Positions 1 through 9,655 of a stretch of DNA of 14,156 bases are shown here, piece after piece. How positions within the stretch are numbered: the first letter of the stretch is position 1; the number at the start of each line of letters is the position of its first letter. Source of the stretch: Phoronis ovalis (taxonomy: Eukaryota; Phoronida; Phoronidae); NCBI GenBank assembly GCA_028565635.1, contig JAOXYB010033952.1, positions 1-14,156 of the forward strand, in the 5' to 3' direction. Below the pieces are notes generated by a model. The model had not been told where the DNA came from. It saw only the letters and a list, made by a program, of their open reading frames with translations, and ran no database searches. The position numbers were made by a program, and so were the translations under genes.

Positions 1-140
1 GTATTTTTCAAGAATCACTGCCCAAAAAATTACAACCCCCCCCTTTCGTGGAGCACAAAAATTCATGACCCCCCCCCCTTTTGCCTGGCACAAAAATTCG
101 TGACCCCCCCTCTGTTTGCACCAACCCCCCCCTGTGGTAA
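1..140. repeat. C-tract tandem repeat, degenerate, about 35-45 bp period
   Basis: Blocks of 7 to 11 C are separated by related spacers. Two spacers are nearly identical: CACAAAAATTCATGACCC (from about 54) and CACAAAAATTCGTGACCC (from about 90). Flanking units are more diverged. The array runs off the window's left edge. It could be a minisatellite or the tail of a mobile element; nothing here tells which. Confidence 0.6.
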
Positions 141-2857
141 TTTCTGACCAGTCCCTAAGTATGTATAATTTTTTCCTTCAAAATTTGATTAAGTATTGTC
201 AGTGAACTGTTACATGTACTTTGGCTAAGAACAAATAAAACTTGGGCAAATTTAAAAACTCATAAAAAGTAAATTTTGAGTTAAGTAGCCCGATTTAGGC
301 AACCTCACAAACTATATATGGGCAACGGGAATGTTTTGACTTGAAATAATCCTCCTGGGTCACATCGGCCCACATTACTCCCAGAACACAACCTTAAGTA
401 AAGTAACATTTTAATTTTCTGTGATATTAGAGCGCTCTTAAAGTAAAGTGTAAGATTTATTGTATGTTTGTTTTATTTACAATATAACATAATTAGTACT
501 GATATTTGTACCGTTTAAAGCTATAAATATTGTGTAAATTGTTAATATAAATTCCAGAGATAGAACGACGGTAGCTTGCCTAGCAAGAAATCGCGACATC
601 TGATGGCCATTAAGAATGATTCGAAATAAACCCTACGAGACTTCTATATATATAATTAATTCCGATAAAAGATTTATGTGCAATTAAGGCTTTGCATATG
701 TGACAGTGTGCGTAGGCATACATACCTCGAAGAAATTTAAATCAGTGTACTTTTATGATATCATATCGTTTATTTCCCAGTTCTACGTGACAAATTTAGA
801 TCAGACACAAATGATAATGAGGATGTGTTTGCAAAATCGAAGATGTATCATGCAAAATTGTTTTTTTTTTTAGGAAAAACAGTATTTCTCTTCTTTTTCC
901 TTTTGTGTGTTATATAGCTATGCGTTCAATCAGGGATACTTTTTAAAACCATAAATCAAAAACGGCACAATAGACAGAAAGAAATAGATTCAATATTAAA
1001 ATAAAATTTCGTGCTTAATAAATCAGTGTATAAAAGATCGGAATGCTGTAGTTTGAAGGAGAGTTTATTTAAGATACTACATTTTAAATTGTGCAATTTT
1101 GATAATTTCTTTTGAAAATATAGAAAAATAAAAAAAAATTACAAAACTGATATATACTTGTATAAAAAGCTTTCAAATTGCACGAAAATGCATAATAATA
1201 ACATCGTCGGTCTGATTAATTTCCCCAGTCGTGCATTTTTTTCTTGTGCAAGTACTAAATTATACCTCTAATTGATGATATGTTACTTGTAGTCTTTTTA
1301 TAATATATTAAACCTATAAATTAGACCTTAATGCTTGTGATTATGCATGTTGTATGGACATTTGCACCCTCCATGATGGGAAAATCCTGGATATGCCACT
1401 AGAGCCGTCGTAGTGTAGGTTCAGTCTATTTAATTATAATTTAAGAATTCGTATCCATCTTTAAAGCATTATATAGGTACAGTTCTATTACCGGAAGAAT
1501 AATATTTTTAAATGCAATTTGATGACCCCGGACTATCTGCATATTATTAACAGTCACATGCTATTGCTAAATCGTATTCACTTTTCCAAAGTTTCAATTC
1601 TCAGTCTTAAGAACAGTAAAAAAGAATCATTGTTTCAATTAAAAGTGAGCTAATTTCCTGGACTAATCTTATTCTAAAGAAACGTAATCGTCATGATTTG
1701 AGTTTATGAAATTGTATATGAAATAACAGCAAACGACTAAAATGTCGGAATTGTATGCTAGCTATTCAAAGACTTCAAACTTTTTTTAAATTGCAATTTA
1801 CAAGTATTAGCAGCTAGGTAGAAAAATAAAAACTTCAAACTTTAATTGGATCCATGTAAGATAAACAAGAGTTTGACATTTAAGAAAACAGTTCAGTTTT
1901 TTAATTTCTAAATGATTTCTTGTTACAAAATATAGTGTAATTATAATGAAAAACCACTTTACATTATTGTTTAGTAAATGTACGTCATTCTAATTTTCAA
2001 AATATTGCAATAACCGACAGAACATGTACTGTTTAATGTATAAACATACAGAATAATATTTGTTCTACGAGCATAGTTTGATAACTTAGTGTGGCACGTT
2101 TCTGATTTCCATTTGACATTTTTTTTAAAAATAGTTCAAACAAACATGTCACATCAGTTTACAGCCGTCAACAGAAAGTTGACCACATCGCATGCTTAAA
2201 TTATGGAGGTTTTTGTAAAGAAGGCGTTAGAGATTAGTGGATTGCGTTTTTTTAATTTATAATTGGCATAATTTAATTTTAGTAAAAACTAAATTAAAAC
2301 AACATATATGTAGTTTATAAACACCAAAATAGGAAATGTTTTACGTTAATATGTATAAACATATACAGAGTTCGTTGCATTGTCGATAGCCCTGGGGCAT
2401 TCAAATAAAATGAAGGTTCGCAAAAAGGACCCTAAGCGATACCGATGCCGAAATTGGTATCTTATCCAAAACTGAAATTTAATGTTTCGACAATCAAAAA
2501 AAAAACAAAGCACCGCGAAAATTGGACCTAGTCCGGAAAAACAAATCCTAATCAACACTAGGGTTAAAAACTATAGCCTTTTTGGTAAAAAAAATTGCTA
2601 CCCTAAAGATAACAAGCATGTTATAAAATTATTATACAACAATTGCAAATATTCTATTTGGAAACAACAGGATATATTATCTATATACATTATCACAAAA
2701 ACATCACAGTATTATATTCATGCGTTTCCTGTAAACTATTGCACTTAATATCATTACTTTTTCTTTTTTTTCCTAAGACAAATTATTTACACGCTGTTAT
2801 TACTATCATAAGCACTGTGACCTATTCTAGTCTCACGCGTTGTCACTGAACTTTGCT
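141..2857. other. Intergenic, no gene recognised
   Basis: AT-rich with many A and T runs. The open frames (for example 2482-2748 plus, 2346-2558 minus) are short, lysine/isoleucine- or aromatic-rich from base composition, and lack recognisable domains. Minor structure includes the direct repeat ACTTCAAACTTT at 1772-1783 and 1832-1843. The GC-richer phrase AAAATCCTGGATATGCCACT (1381-1400) looks like an old dispersed-repeat fragment, but this cannot be confirmed here. The part next to 2857 should include the 3' UTR of the mGluR-like gene. Confidence 0.5.
2478..2483 (-). promoter_or_regulatory. Weak candidate polyadenylation signal ATTAAA for the mGluR-like gene
   Basis: ATTAAA on the minus strand, about 375 nt past the stop codon. 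No AATAAA was seen between the stop and this site. It is a common hexamer in AT-rich DNA, so confidence is low. Confidence 0.2.
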
Positions 2858-3388
2858 TCAGTTCTGCATACTATTATTCTCTGTAGCTGACAACGTTATA
2901 TTGCTTGCTGTGGAGCTGAGAGATACTCGCTGTGACACCGTTGGTGGTGCCTTCTTTAACATACTATTTTGTATAGACACTGTATGAATTGCCATGTCTT
3001 CTTTTTTAACGTAATAAATAGCGTAGATTTTTGGACAGTATAAACAGCCAATTGTAACTGTAGCGTTAACTATCATACCACAACATAAAACAGAAGTAGC
3101 ATATATCGTTTGTTTAGCGATGAAGTACGCAGGAACAAAAGCTAACCACATCACAAAAGTTGTATACACGGAAAATGTTATGAATTTTGATTCGTTAAAA
3201 TTATCCGGTAGCTTTCTAGTTTTAAAAGCGTAGAATACAGACACGAAAACAAGAAGTATATTGAGTGACAGTGATGTTATAAATGCTCCTTGAGAAATCT
3301 TGCAGATAACTTCCACTTTTGGAAATGTTTCCTCTTCTAAGACCCAAGGATCGACGACGACTGCTCCCCATATTACGATCACGATGGC
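2858..3388 (-). CDS. Class C GPCR, mGluR-like; terminal coding exon (residues 711-886)
   Basis: This is the last coding exon of the same receptor. It begins after the acceptor CTTTTCCAG (AG at 3390-3389) with Ala-Ile-Val-Ile-Val and joins the previous exon in phase 0 within TM4. It encodes the end of TM4 (GAVVVDPW), an extracellular loop with the conserved class C cysteine (VEVICK), and TM5 (about 743-764). The third intracellular loop reads KTRKLPDNFNESKF, the most conserved mGluR signature. TM6 (TTFVMWLAFVPAYF) and TM7 ending in CPKIY follow. The C-tail is short, about 50 residues, rich in Ser and Thr, and has no visible Homer-type PPxxF motif. It is therefore more like group II/III mGluRs than long-tailed group I. 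The stop is TGA at 2860-2858. The spliced protein is 886 residues, normal for the family. Confidence 0.94.
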   Translation of the reverse strand, partial: AIVIVIWGAVVVDPWVLEEETFPKVEVICKISQGAFITSLSLNILLVFVSVFYAFKTRKLPDNFNESKFITFSVYTTFVMWLAFVPAYFIAKQTIYATSVLCCGMIVNATVTIGCLYCPKIYAIYYVKKEDMAIHTVSIQNSMLKKAPPTVSQRVSLSSTASNITLSATENNSMQN

Positions 3389-4012
3389 CTGGAAAAGTAA
3401 GAAATCTGCATTCCTTATGTTTATTAAGTTTCATTTTCGTTTTAAGAACTGACACAATTTTAATGTTTTCTACCGAGCAAAAAAAGTATTTCAAGGCAGT
3501 AAAATTTAACTGCAAAACTATATAATTTCTATATGTGTACACTCTCAGTTTTATGACACACTGCGTTTGTGTGCTTGCCAGGCCAAATCCACTGTGCATG
3601 AGCATCATTTTGAAGACTGGGACAATGGTAGGGGTGATTTATAACTAATTTCCTAAGAATGCACAGAATAATTTTGCATGAATGTTGAAATGTTGAGAAT
3701 TTAAATAACAAGTTTTTAGATTTCTTCAGAAATCATTGTAATTAAGGTAAATTTCTTCAATTATATTAAACTTTTACATGTATTCCCTGAGTTCTCAAAA
3801 CTTATCGTATCTTAAGTCTTGCGATGCGTTTAGACTAAGTATAGACATTATGGATAGCTTAGAGAAAATCCACCTCTGGTGTTTTATTTTATTTTGACAT
3901 TTTTCGTTGATTGAAATATAAGACCTAGTTATAATCATATTCTTCATATCAATTAGGTTTAAGATATGACTGCAGGCAGTATTCGCGCTTATTTTTCTCT
4001 AAACGAGACCCG

Positions 4013-4240
4013 AAAAAAATGTTTAACGGGCGCGACCGCTTCAAATTTTGGCGTTTTCGCTTTTAGCTTTTTTAAACACGAGAACTCAAATTCTTACATT
4101 GTTTTCTGATTCAAAATATGTTTTATTTTCTTTTAACACTAAAAAAAGCCCGACCGACTCGGTTTTAAAAACTTTTTTAAAAAATAAAAACCGACCAACC
4201 GACTCAGTTTTTGAGGGGTTTTGCCCGTTAAACAATTTTT
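4013..4240. mobile_element. MITE-like element with terminal inverted repeats, inside the receptor intron
   Basis: The left end reads AAAAAAATGTTTAACGGGC (4013-4031). The right end (4223-4240) reads, on the other strand, AAAAATTGTTTAACGGGC. The 11 bases GTTTAACGGGC match exactly, and the flanking A-rich bases match with one change. The interior (about 190 bp) holds two related copies of a motif ending in CGACTCGGTTTT (about 4149-4172) and CGACTCAGTTTT (about 4187-4212). There is no credible transposase frame, so it would be non-autonomous. No clear target-site duplication is visible because the flanks are A/T-rich. Family unknown. Confidence 0.6.
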
Positions 4241-4243
4241 ATT
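4238..4243 (-). promoter_or_regulatory. Candidate intronic polyadenylation signal AATAAA
   Basis: AATAAA on the minus strand overlaps the outer end of the MITE-like repeat, about 260 nt downstream of the stop codon reached if the intron is retained. It could end a truncated receptor transcript. The hexamer is common in AT-rich DNA, so this is only a candidate. Confidence 0.2.
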
Positions 4244-4548
4244 TTTGGTGTGGCCTATTTTAACTTTTTGTTTTTTATCTTTCAATATCAGCTCAAAAAT
4301 GTATCAGAATCGCCATCATTTTGCTTTTCTGTTCCATCCTATATAGTTAAACTATCTTAAACTTCCCACTTGGCGTTCCTCTGTTTAGAACTAGATAGTA
4401 TGCATGGCTATAACTAAAATTGAGCAATACACATTTTGCGAGAAAAATTGCTGATGGGAATCAAATTTCTTAATATCCATGAATTAATAAAAAGCCACGT
4501 TATTTAATTCTTGTCATGCCAGGTAACTAAAACAATAATTATACTTAC

Positions 4549-6678
4549 ATGAACAATTATAATGACAGATGCAAACAATATCTGTGATTTTGTATCAATC
4601 ATGGAAGGTCTTTTTGTAGTTTTCTTCCCCGATTCAAATATTCTATAAATTCTGTTTGTTTTCACAACCAATGGCCCATACATGATAGTACAAGTCAAAT
4701 GAAACCCAGCATAGATCGTGATGCAAATTTCTGTTTGAGGTTTCGCGAGAAAAACAAAAGGTAACAAATAAGATAATAAACACCCAACCATCATGTAATA
4801 GCTTAATTCTCGACTGCAAGCTTTAATTAATTTTTCGTCTCTATGTTTGATGAATAAACCAGTAACCACCAAAGCCAAGACAAATAATATTGAAGTAACT
4901 GTGCACACAGCTATGCCAACGGGGTTACTCCAGTCCATATACTCAGGAACGATTGTAATGCAATAAGAATAATTTGTTGATTCTGGTTTGTGTTTTGGGT
5001 CACACGCTTGACATTTTATGTAATCGTCTGCCGCTTGGTATGTTATTTCGTTATTGCGGCACTTTTGACATGTCCAACAACATGGCGGATCATTCAAACG
5101 TGTTTTTTGTTCGTAGTGCACTTCACATTCGTCACTACATAACGATTTGGGTTTGTTTGTTGTTAGGTCTACAATGTTAGGATTAAAAAATATTAAACTG
5201 TCATTAATAACCAATTCTTGTCGACCAGTTTCCCATAATCCAACACGACGCACTTTATAAATACCGTCAACATCTTTGTATAAGTTCTGGATTTCGTAAT
5301 CAGTATTACCATCTTGATTTGAATCAAAGAAAATTTGACCGCCTAAAGTTCCTGAGAAATTTACTTTCTTGATATGTTCTAGTAACAGCTGTCCGTTTAT
5401 GCAGTTTCTCGCGTCAGCTCCAATCGAGCCAGGACAGTTGGATTGGATAAGATTGTGTATCGCCCATGCAAAGCTATAAGTCGCATCACGCACTAATGAG
5501 ACCGTAGTTTCGGGTTTCCAATTTGAGTCATTTGAAAATGATAAACCAGAAGCACAACGTCGGCTATCATCGGTCGTATTTATCGTGCAGTTAAGTTCAG
5601 ATTCCCAAAAAGAATTAAACCAAGGGTTCGATGTCATTAAAGATGGGTTCAGATTGCCAAAATATGAATTAAAAGTAGGTACATTATCTGAGAACATTTT
5701 AATAGTTAGTGCCCCTCTAGCAACCTCTTCTAACCCTTTATAGTCTTGGATATTTCGTCCCCAAGCATCACTGCCTATCCAAGTAAAGTTGCTTGTTACA
5801 CCTTTACGAAGTGCTGCCGAAAATACTTTAGTCGCAGTTGCCAGATTCCCAAACAGGATGACAGCTTTAGCTTTTGGTACAGTTAACAAATCATCTATGA
5901 TTCCTTCGGTTTCGGTATCACCAAAACTCAGTTTGACTTCCCGAATGACAGCAAAGCAAATGGGAGATGAGGCAGCTTCGGCGGCGCTTTTAACGGCTTT
6001 GTAACCACCTTCCCCGTAACTGCCTTCAGTGTAAAGGACAGAGACGTATGACCACCCATAATGAAGAAGAAGATCAACCATTACTTTTGCCTGGAAGTTA
6101 TCTGGTGGAACAATCCGACTGAAATATGGGTATTTATGCTTGTCGCTTAGTGCAGCATTTGTAGAAATGTAGCTTACTTGCGGAATATGGAAAAGTCCTA
6201 ACAATCTGGCCAAAACCATGGTGTTTGAACTGCTTTCCGTTCCAATTACACCTACCACGTTGTAATTCTGAACATTTCTTATGACAGAATTCGGAGTAGT
6301 TGCTGGACAGGAACTGTTATCTGATTCATTCTGGATAAAATGAGTAACCTGAGCTAGACCAGTTGTATCTTTGGAGCAGTCATCATAAATTACATAGCCT
6401 AGATTGATTCCTGGCAGAATATCAGTACGATTGTTAATTTCATCAGTTGTGTGAACGACAGCAAGGACTCGTTGTAAGGCTCCTAATTCTCGATATTTGA
6501 AGCTGCAGAAACCATTGGAAGTGTATTTATGAACGGGTATTATGGCTCCAATGTTGATATCTCCCTGTTTTTCATAAACATCGGTTGGTAGATCAGGAAT
6601 GGAAATACATGTAGCTGTCACGTGAAAGACACTTGAACAACACATCAACAGTATAATGTAAAACGCCATATCTAACAT
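4549..6678 (-). CDS. Class C GPCR, metabotropic glutamate receptor-like; main coding exon (residues 1-710 of 886)
   Basis: This exon encodes the extracellular and first membrane part of a plasma-membrane receptor of the mGluR family, which senses amino-acid-type ligands and signals through G proteins. With Met at 6678 as residue 1, the order is: hydrophobic signal peptide (about 1-22), Venus-flytrap ligand domain (about 40-480), and a cysteine-rich linker (about 513-582) with all nine cysteines (CSDEC, CCWTCQKC, CQAC, YC). TM1 follows at about 586-610, TM2 with SRELSY at about 622-645, and TM3 ending in KTNRIYRIFE at about 651-680. TM4 is interrupted at His710. Several N-glycosylation sequons lie in the ectodomain. 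The family's alpha-amino-acid contacts are kept: SSS 149-151, Thr173, Asp193, Tyr221, Asp304. The open frame extends back to 6753, but a strong acceptor (TTTTATTTTCAG, exon from 6687) shows that part is intronic. Met at 6669 has a better start context (GATATGG) and is an alternative start. The exon ends at a GTAAGT donor (4548) in phase 0. The family call is secure; the ligand is not. Confidence 0.95.
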
Positions 6679-7143
6679 TTGGGAGATCTGAAAATAAAAC
6701 GGAAAAATGTGTACTGGATTGGTTTTGTGCGATGAAGATGATTTGATAATCAACTCAGAATATTGCTAGTTTATAAGAAATTGCAATAATTGTAGGGTCA
6801 TGAGATGGACGTATTATTACAAAATATTAGTATGCCATCAATAATATCATCCCTGTTTCAACTGTAGTAATCTTTAGTTTATGATCGAGAAGAGAAATCG
6901 GGAGATTCTGACCTGCTTGAATAGTTTGCGTTTCGTACTAATACAATTAATTAAATTAAATGAGGAACAATTTATATGTGACTGCATGACACATAGCCTA
7001 ACAATTTGGATGTTTTATCATATTCTCACAAAAACAGTCTACAGTAGATTGGAAATAACCAGAAGAATCCTGGATGCTAATGGTCTAAACATTACATCAA
7101 GTTCGTATATAGTGTAACATTAACATCAATAATATAATGTTTA

Positions 7144-7350
7144 GTAAACCTTGTTATTTTTTATAAGAGCTTCCCACGAGTTCACGATCACATTGATTTG
7201 ACCCACTAGTGCCGCAACAAATACAAATGCGATTTTACGTTCTGTAAAAAATAGGAAATTCAATTTGAAAGTAACCAAATACTTCTGTTGTCTCATAACA
7301 TTGCGGATTAAAAACATTAATATCACAACTACTGCTCCTAGGGCTTTAAC
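7144..7350 (-). pseudogene. Hydrophobic open frame behind a splice acceptor; possible decayed class C receptor TM3-TM4 fragment
   Basis: An open frame of 69 codons lies between a TAA at 7353-7351 and a TAA at 7143-7141, with no convincing start. The first part reads GAVVVILMFLIRNVMRQQ. A good acceptor (TTTTTTACAG, AG at 7243-7242) then precedes ERKIAFVFVAALVGQ and INVIVNSW. The second part resembles mGluR TM4 (Ile/Ala/Val-rich, then G-Q, then I-V, then W). The spacing from IRNVMR to that helix is close to the spacing from TNRIYR to TM4 in the intact neighbour. Similarity is by eye and weak. It could equally be chance hydrophobic sequence or an exon of something else. Confidence 0.15.
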
Positions 7351-7463
7351 TTATTAAAATTAACTATATAGTACAAAACAACAGTTTAAACAAGTACTGG
7401 TGCATAAAAAAATGAGCCAGTTTAAAATCTAATGAATTTGTAAGTATTACTACTGGAGTTACT

Positions 7464-7471
7464 TGACGTCA
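7464..7471. promoter_or_regulatory. Perfect CRE palindrome TGACGTCA
   Basis: This is the full 8-bp cAMP-response-element consensus, bound by CREB/ATF proteins. It lies about 780 bp upstream of the mGluR-like coding exon, within its proposed first intron. An 8-mer is expected by chance about once in several tens of kb, so coincidence remains possible. Confidence 0.25.
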
Positions 7472-8471
7472 GAGAATGTAAAAAAATTTAAAAAATTACA
7501 CCTTTTTATATCTTCGAGCTTCAATACTGATTAATTAGATGAAGGTCTTTGTACTTTTCAGTACAGCTTAACATAATAAATAATAAAATGTCGTACTACG
7601 GATTTCATATTGTTTAACAATGAGTGATTGAATTGTCTAAGATTTTAATGTTGGATCATCATTAATCAAATTATCTACACTCACGAGTCTAGTATATTTA
7701 AATCATATTTAGATCAGCACCATTTTTATTAGCAAAATGGTTTAAACTGGGTGCGATATTTAACTAATAGCATTCAAAATTAAATTGTTGTACTGCAAAC
7801 CTCATATATATAGCTGCTAACGAAAAATTAAGGCATTGTATACCCCCGGGATTGTATATCCTTGCTCGAATGCTTGCTCATCTAGCTACATGCCCTGACA
7901 AATAATTATAATATAATCCTCTGCCTCTTATACAGCACTACATGTACATATGCAATATACGCAATTTCTATTAGGTGTTCATGTGAAGGTAAAAATGAGG
8001 TGATAATAAAATACCTCTTGAGTTTTGAATGTCTTAATGGAGCCCCATCAAAATACCAGGTACGGAATTAGGGTAACAGTATTGTCATTATGTTGCTATG
8101 GGGGGAGAATTACAAATATGATTCAGTGCTTTGTCATGAGATGGTGCTTCGATTTGCTTTTATTAACCACAGGTATTTAAAACTTTTTTGTGAAAAACTT
8201 GCAGGCATTGGGAACCTTAATAAAGATCTATCGATTCATTTGGTGACACTTTTGTCGTTTTATTTTGGTATAGATGTTTTGAAAATAATCTATTTCATAC
8301 TTCCTAAAATTTCTTTTTTTTAGTATGAACTGTACATCAACTAGTAGGAAATATGCACACTATTCCTGTAAGATTAATTGACTATCTATGAGTGACTATC
8401 TGATAACTCTTCATTATTAATCAACAATAACTCCTCTTTTAAACAATTACAACTTCAAACAAAACGCTTAC

Positions 8472-8513
8472 CTGCATTTTTTATCTCTAGGGCTGATTGA
8501 TTAATCAGAAGAT
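8472..8513 (-). other. Candidate 5' leader exon of the mGluR-like gene
   Basis: The coding exon is preceded by a clear acceptor at 6688, so an upstream exon must exist. The best donor seen upstream on this strand is ATGCAG|GTAAGC at 8471. Spliced to 6687, ATG-CAG joins in frame to give M-Q-I-S-Q-M-L-D-M and the signal peptide. A stop (TAA 8483-8481) lies just upstream in that frame. The 5' limit is set only by a TATA-like box about 30 bp upstream. The implied intron is 8471-6688 (1,784 bp). This is an inference from splice logic, without transcript evidence. Confidence 0.3.
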
Positions 8514-8536
8514 GATATCTGTTGTTCAGACAGTTG

Positions 8537-8544
8537 CTATATAT
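8537..8544 (-). promoter_or_regulatory. TATA-like box upstream of the candidate leader exon
   Basis: The minus strand reads GGG-ATATATAG-CAACTG. The TATA core begins at 8543, about 30 bp before an A at 8513 in TCATC, a fair spacing for a transcription start. TATA-like words are frequent in DNA this AT-rich, so the support is positional only. Confidence 0.22.
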
Positions 8545-9600
8545 CCCATTATGCGTTGAGAGCTATAAGAACATCACTTGGTGTGCGTTTTGCTTACTAA
8601 GAATTATACTGATACGATCTACAAAAAACAACACAGGTTATTAACTGCCCTACGCCAGAATTTTCTGCATGCACTCAATGAGCAGTTATCACTGACCACT
8701 AATGAGTATGATTTACACGTCACAATGACACGTTTCCTCTTTCTTGATTATTTCAAAGAAAATTAAAAACGCAAGTGAGGTTATAAGTATCTGTTACTTT
8801 GATTTGTAACTCATCAACGCAAAAATCGTACCTAATCAACTTTTAGATTTTGTTTAGTTTTATTAATAGTTATGAAAAATCAACAAGAATTTTTGTGATA
8901 ACCAGATGATCAGCTGCTTCTTATTCCTGGTGATTGAATTTTCTCGAAAAATATAATAAAACTGAGCCCAACGCGTTATATTTATATACATGTATCAGTT
9001 AAAATTACGCAGCAATATCCTTGGTGATGCAGAATAAAACAAAGAAAGAAACAAGTCCTTTATTAGTATGTCTTATTAGAGATCGATTGTAGCTATTATT
9101 TGATTTTTACATTATTAATTTTTTCGCTTTTTGTGGCTGCACCGTAAATATATGCTTACTAACAAGTTGAAGAATATTTTTTCGATGCTATCATTTTTTT
9201 TGTTTTATTTATTCTTTGAAAATCGCTTACTTGTAATTCTTAGTATAGGTTAGTTGTTTTAAAATAACGAAGTTCTAAAGTAAAACTTGTAAATTCGTAC
9301 ATACAGTAGCATCTTAACCTCTTGGCATCTTTAGTACGTAGATTGTTTACGTAGAGGTTTTGACTCAAAACTCAGGAAAGCACAAGCGTTTATAGATTAT
9401 GTATTCTAACATCTGACACATATTTTCTGGATGTAATGTGCATGTAGAATCTCCTTGTTGAATAGCATTTTATAGTAGCTTATGACAGAAATGGTAAATC
9501 TTCCTAAAATAATCCTATCAGTTTCCAACTAAACAGTACATTCAAAAACAGATTTTTGTTTAATTCCAAATTTATACAATTTTCTATCAAATAGTAACCT

Positions 9601-9655
9601 CTCTCGTAACCCATCGCCGCTGGGTGAAGCACTGTTTGTCGAGCCGAAACCGTCG
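9601..9655. other. GC-richer island with a short hairpin
   Basis: About 55 bp with several CpGs stand out from the AT-rich surroundings: CTCTCGTAACCC, then CGCCGC, then CGAGCC and ACCGTCG. ACCCA (9609-9613) and TGGGT (9621-9625) form a 5-bp stem with a 7-nt loop. It may be the remnant of a dispersed repeat or a small regulatory element. No tRNA or coding match was recognised. Confidence 0.25.

Larger units (their letters stand above)
3389..4548 (-). other. Phase-0 intron of the mGluR-like gene, 1,160 bp
   Basis: The donor is CAT|GTAAGT at 4548 and the acceptor is TTTTCCAG|GCC at 3389. Joining the flanking codons rebuilds a continuous class C TM4. The intron contains a MITE-like element at 4013-4240. 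If the intron is retained, the frame runs 14 more mostly hydrophobic codons to a TAA at 4506-4504. Confidence 0.9.
6688..8471 (-). other. Non-coding stretch; proposed first intron of the mGluR-like gene
   Basis: The acceptor end (6688) is well supported; the donor end (8471) is inferred. It is AT-rich. Apart from the hydrophobic fragment at 7144-7350 and the CRE at 7464-7471, it shows a CCCCCGGG palindrome flanked by near-identical ATTGTATACC and ATTGTATATC copies (about 7835-7861). Open frames on the plus strand (6881-7117, 8090-8323) have no family resemblance or coding character. Confidence 0.4.

Noticed and set aside
2482-2849. Two plus-strand frames (88 and 68 codons) downstream of the mGluR-like gene
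   Set aside because: Composition reflects AT-rich DNA; no domain, signal or family resemblance, and they lie in the likely 3' UTR of the opposite-strand gene.
4048-4263. 71-codon plus-strand frame across the MITE-like element
   Set aside because: Composed of the element's repeats and poly-A/T runs; no transposase features.
4974-5180. Plus-strand open frame inside the receptor exon (also 5789-6004)
   Set aside because: Antisense shadow of a well-supported coding exon.
6679-6753. N-terminal extension of the mGluR-like frame starting at Met 6753
   Set aside because: It crosses a strong splice acceptor (TTTTATTTTCAG at 6688), and the residues before 6678 are polar and do not resemble a signal peptide.
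8578-8766. 62-codon plus-strand frame
   Set aside because: Looks moderately protein-like but has no recognised match, and its first codon is GTG, not ATG.
9316-9359. Inverted repeat AACCTCT/AGAGGTT
   Set aside because: A 7-bp stem with a 30-nt loop is expected by chance in a window of this size.
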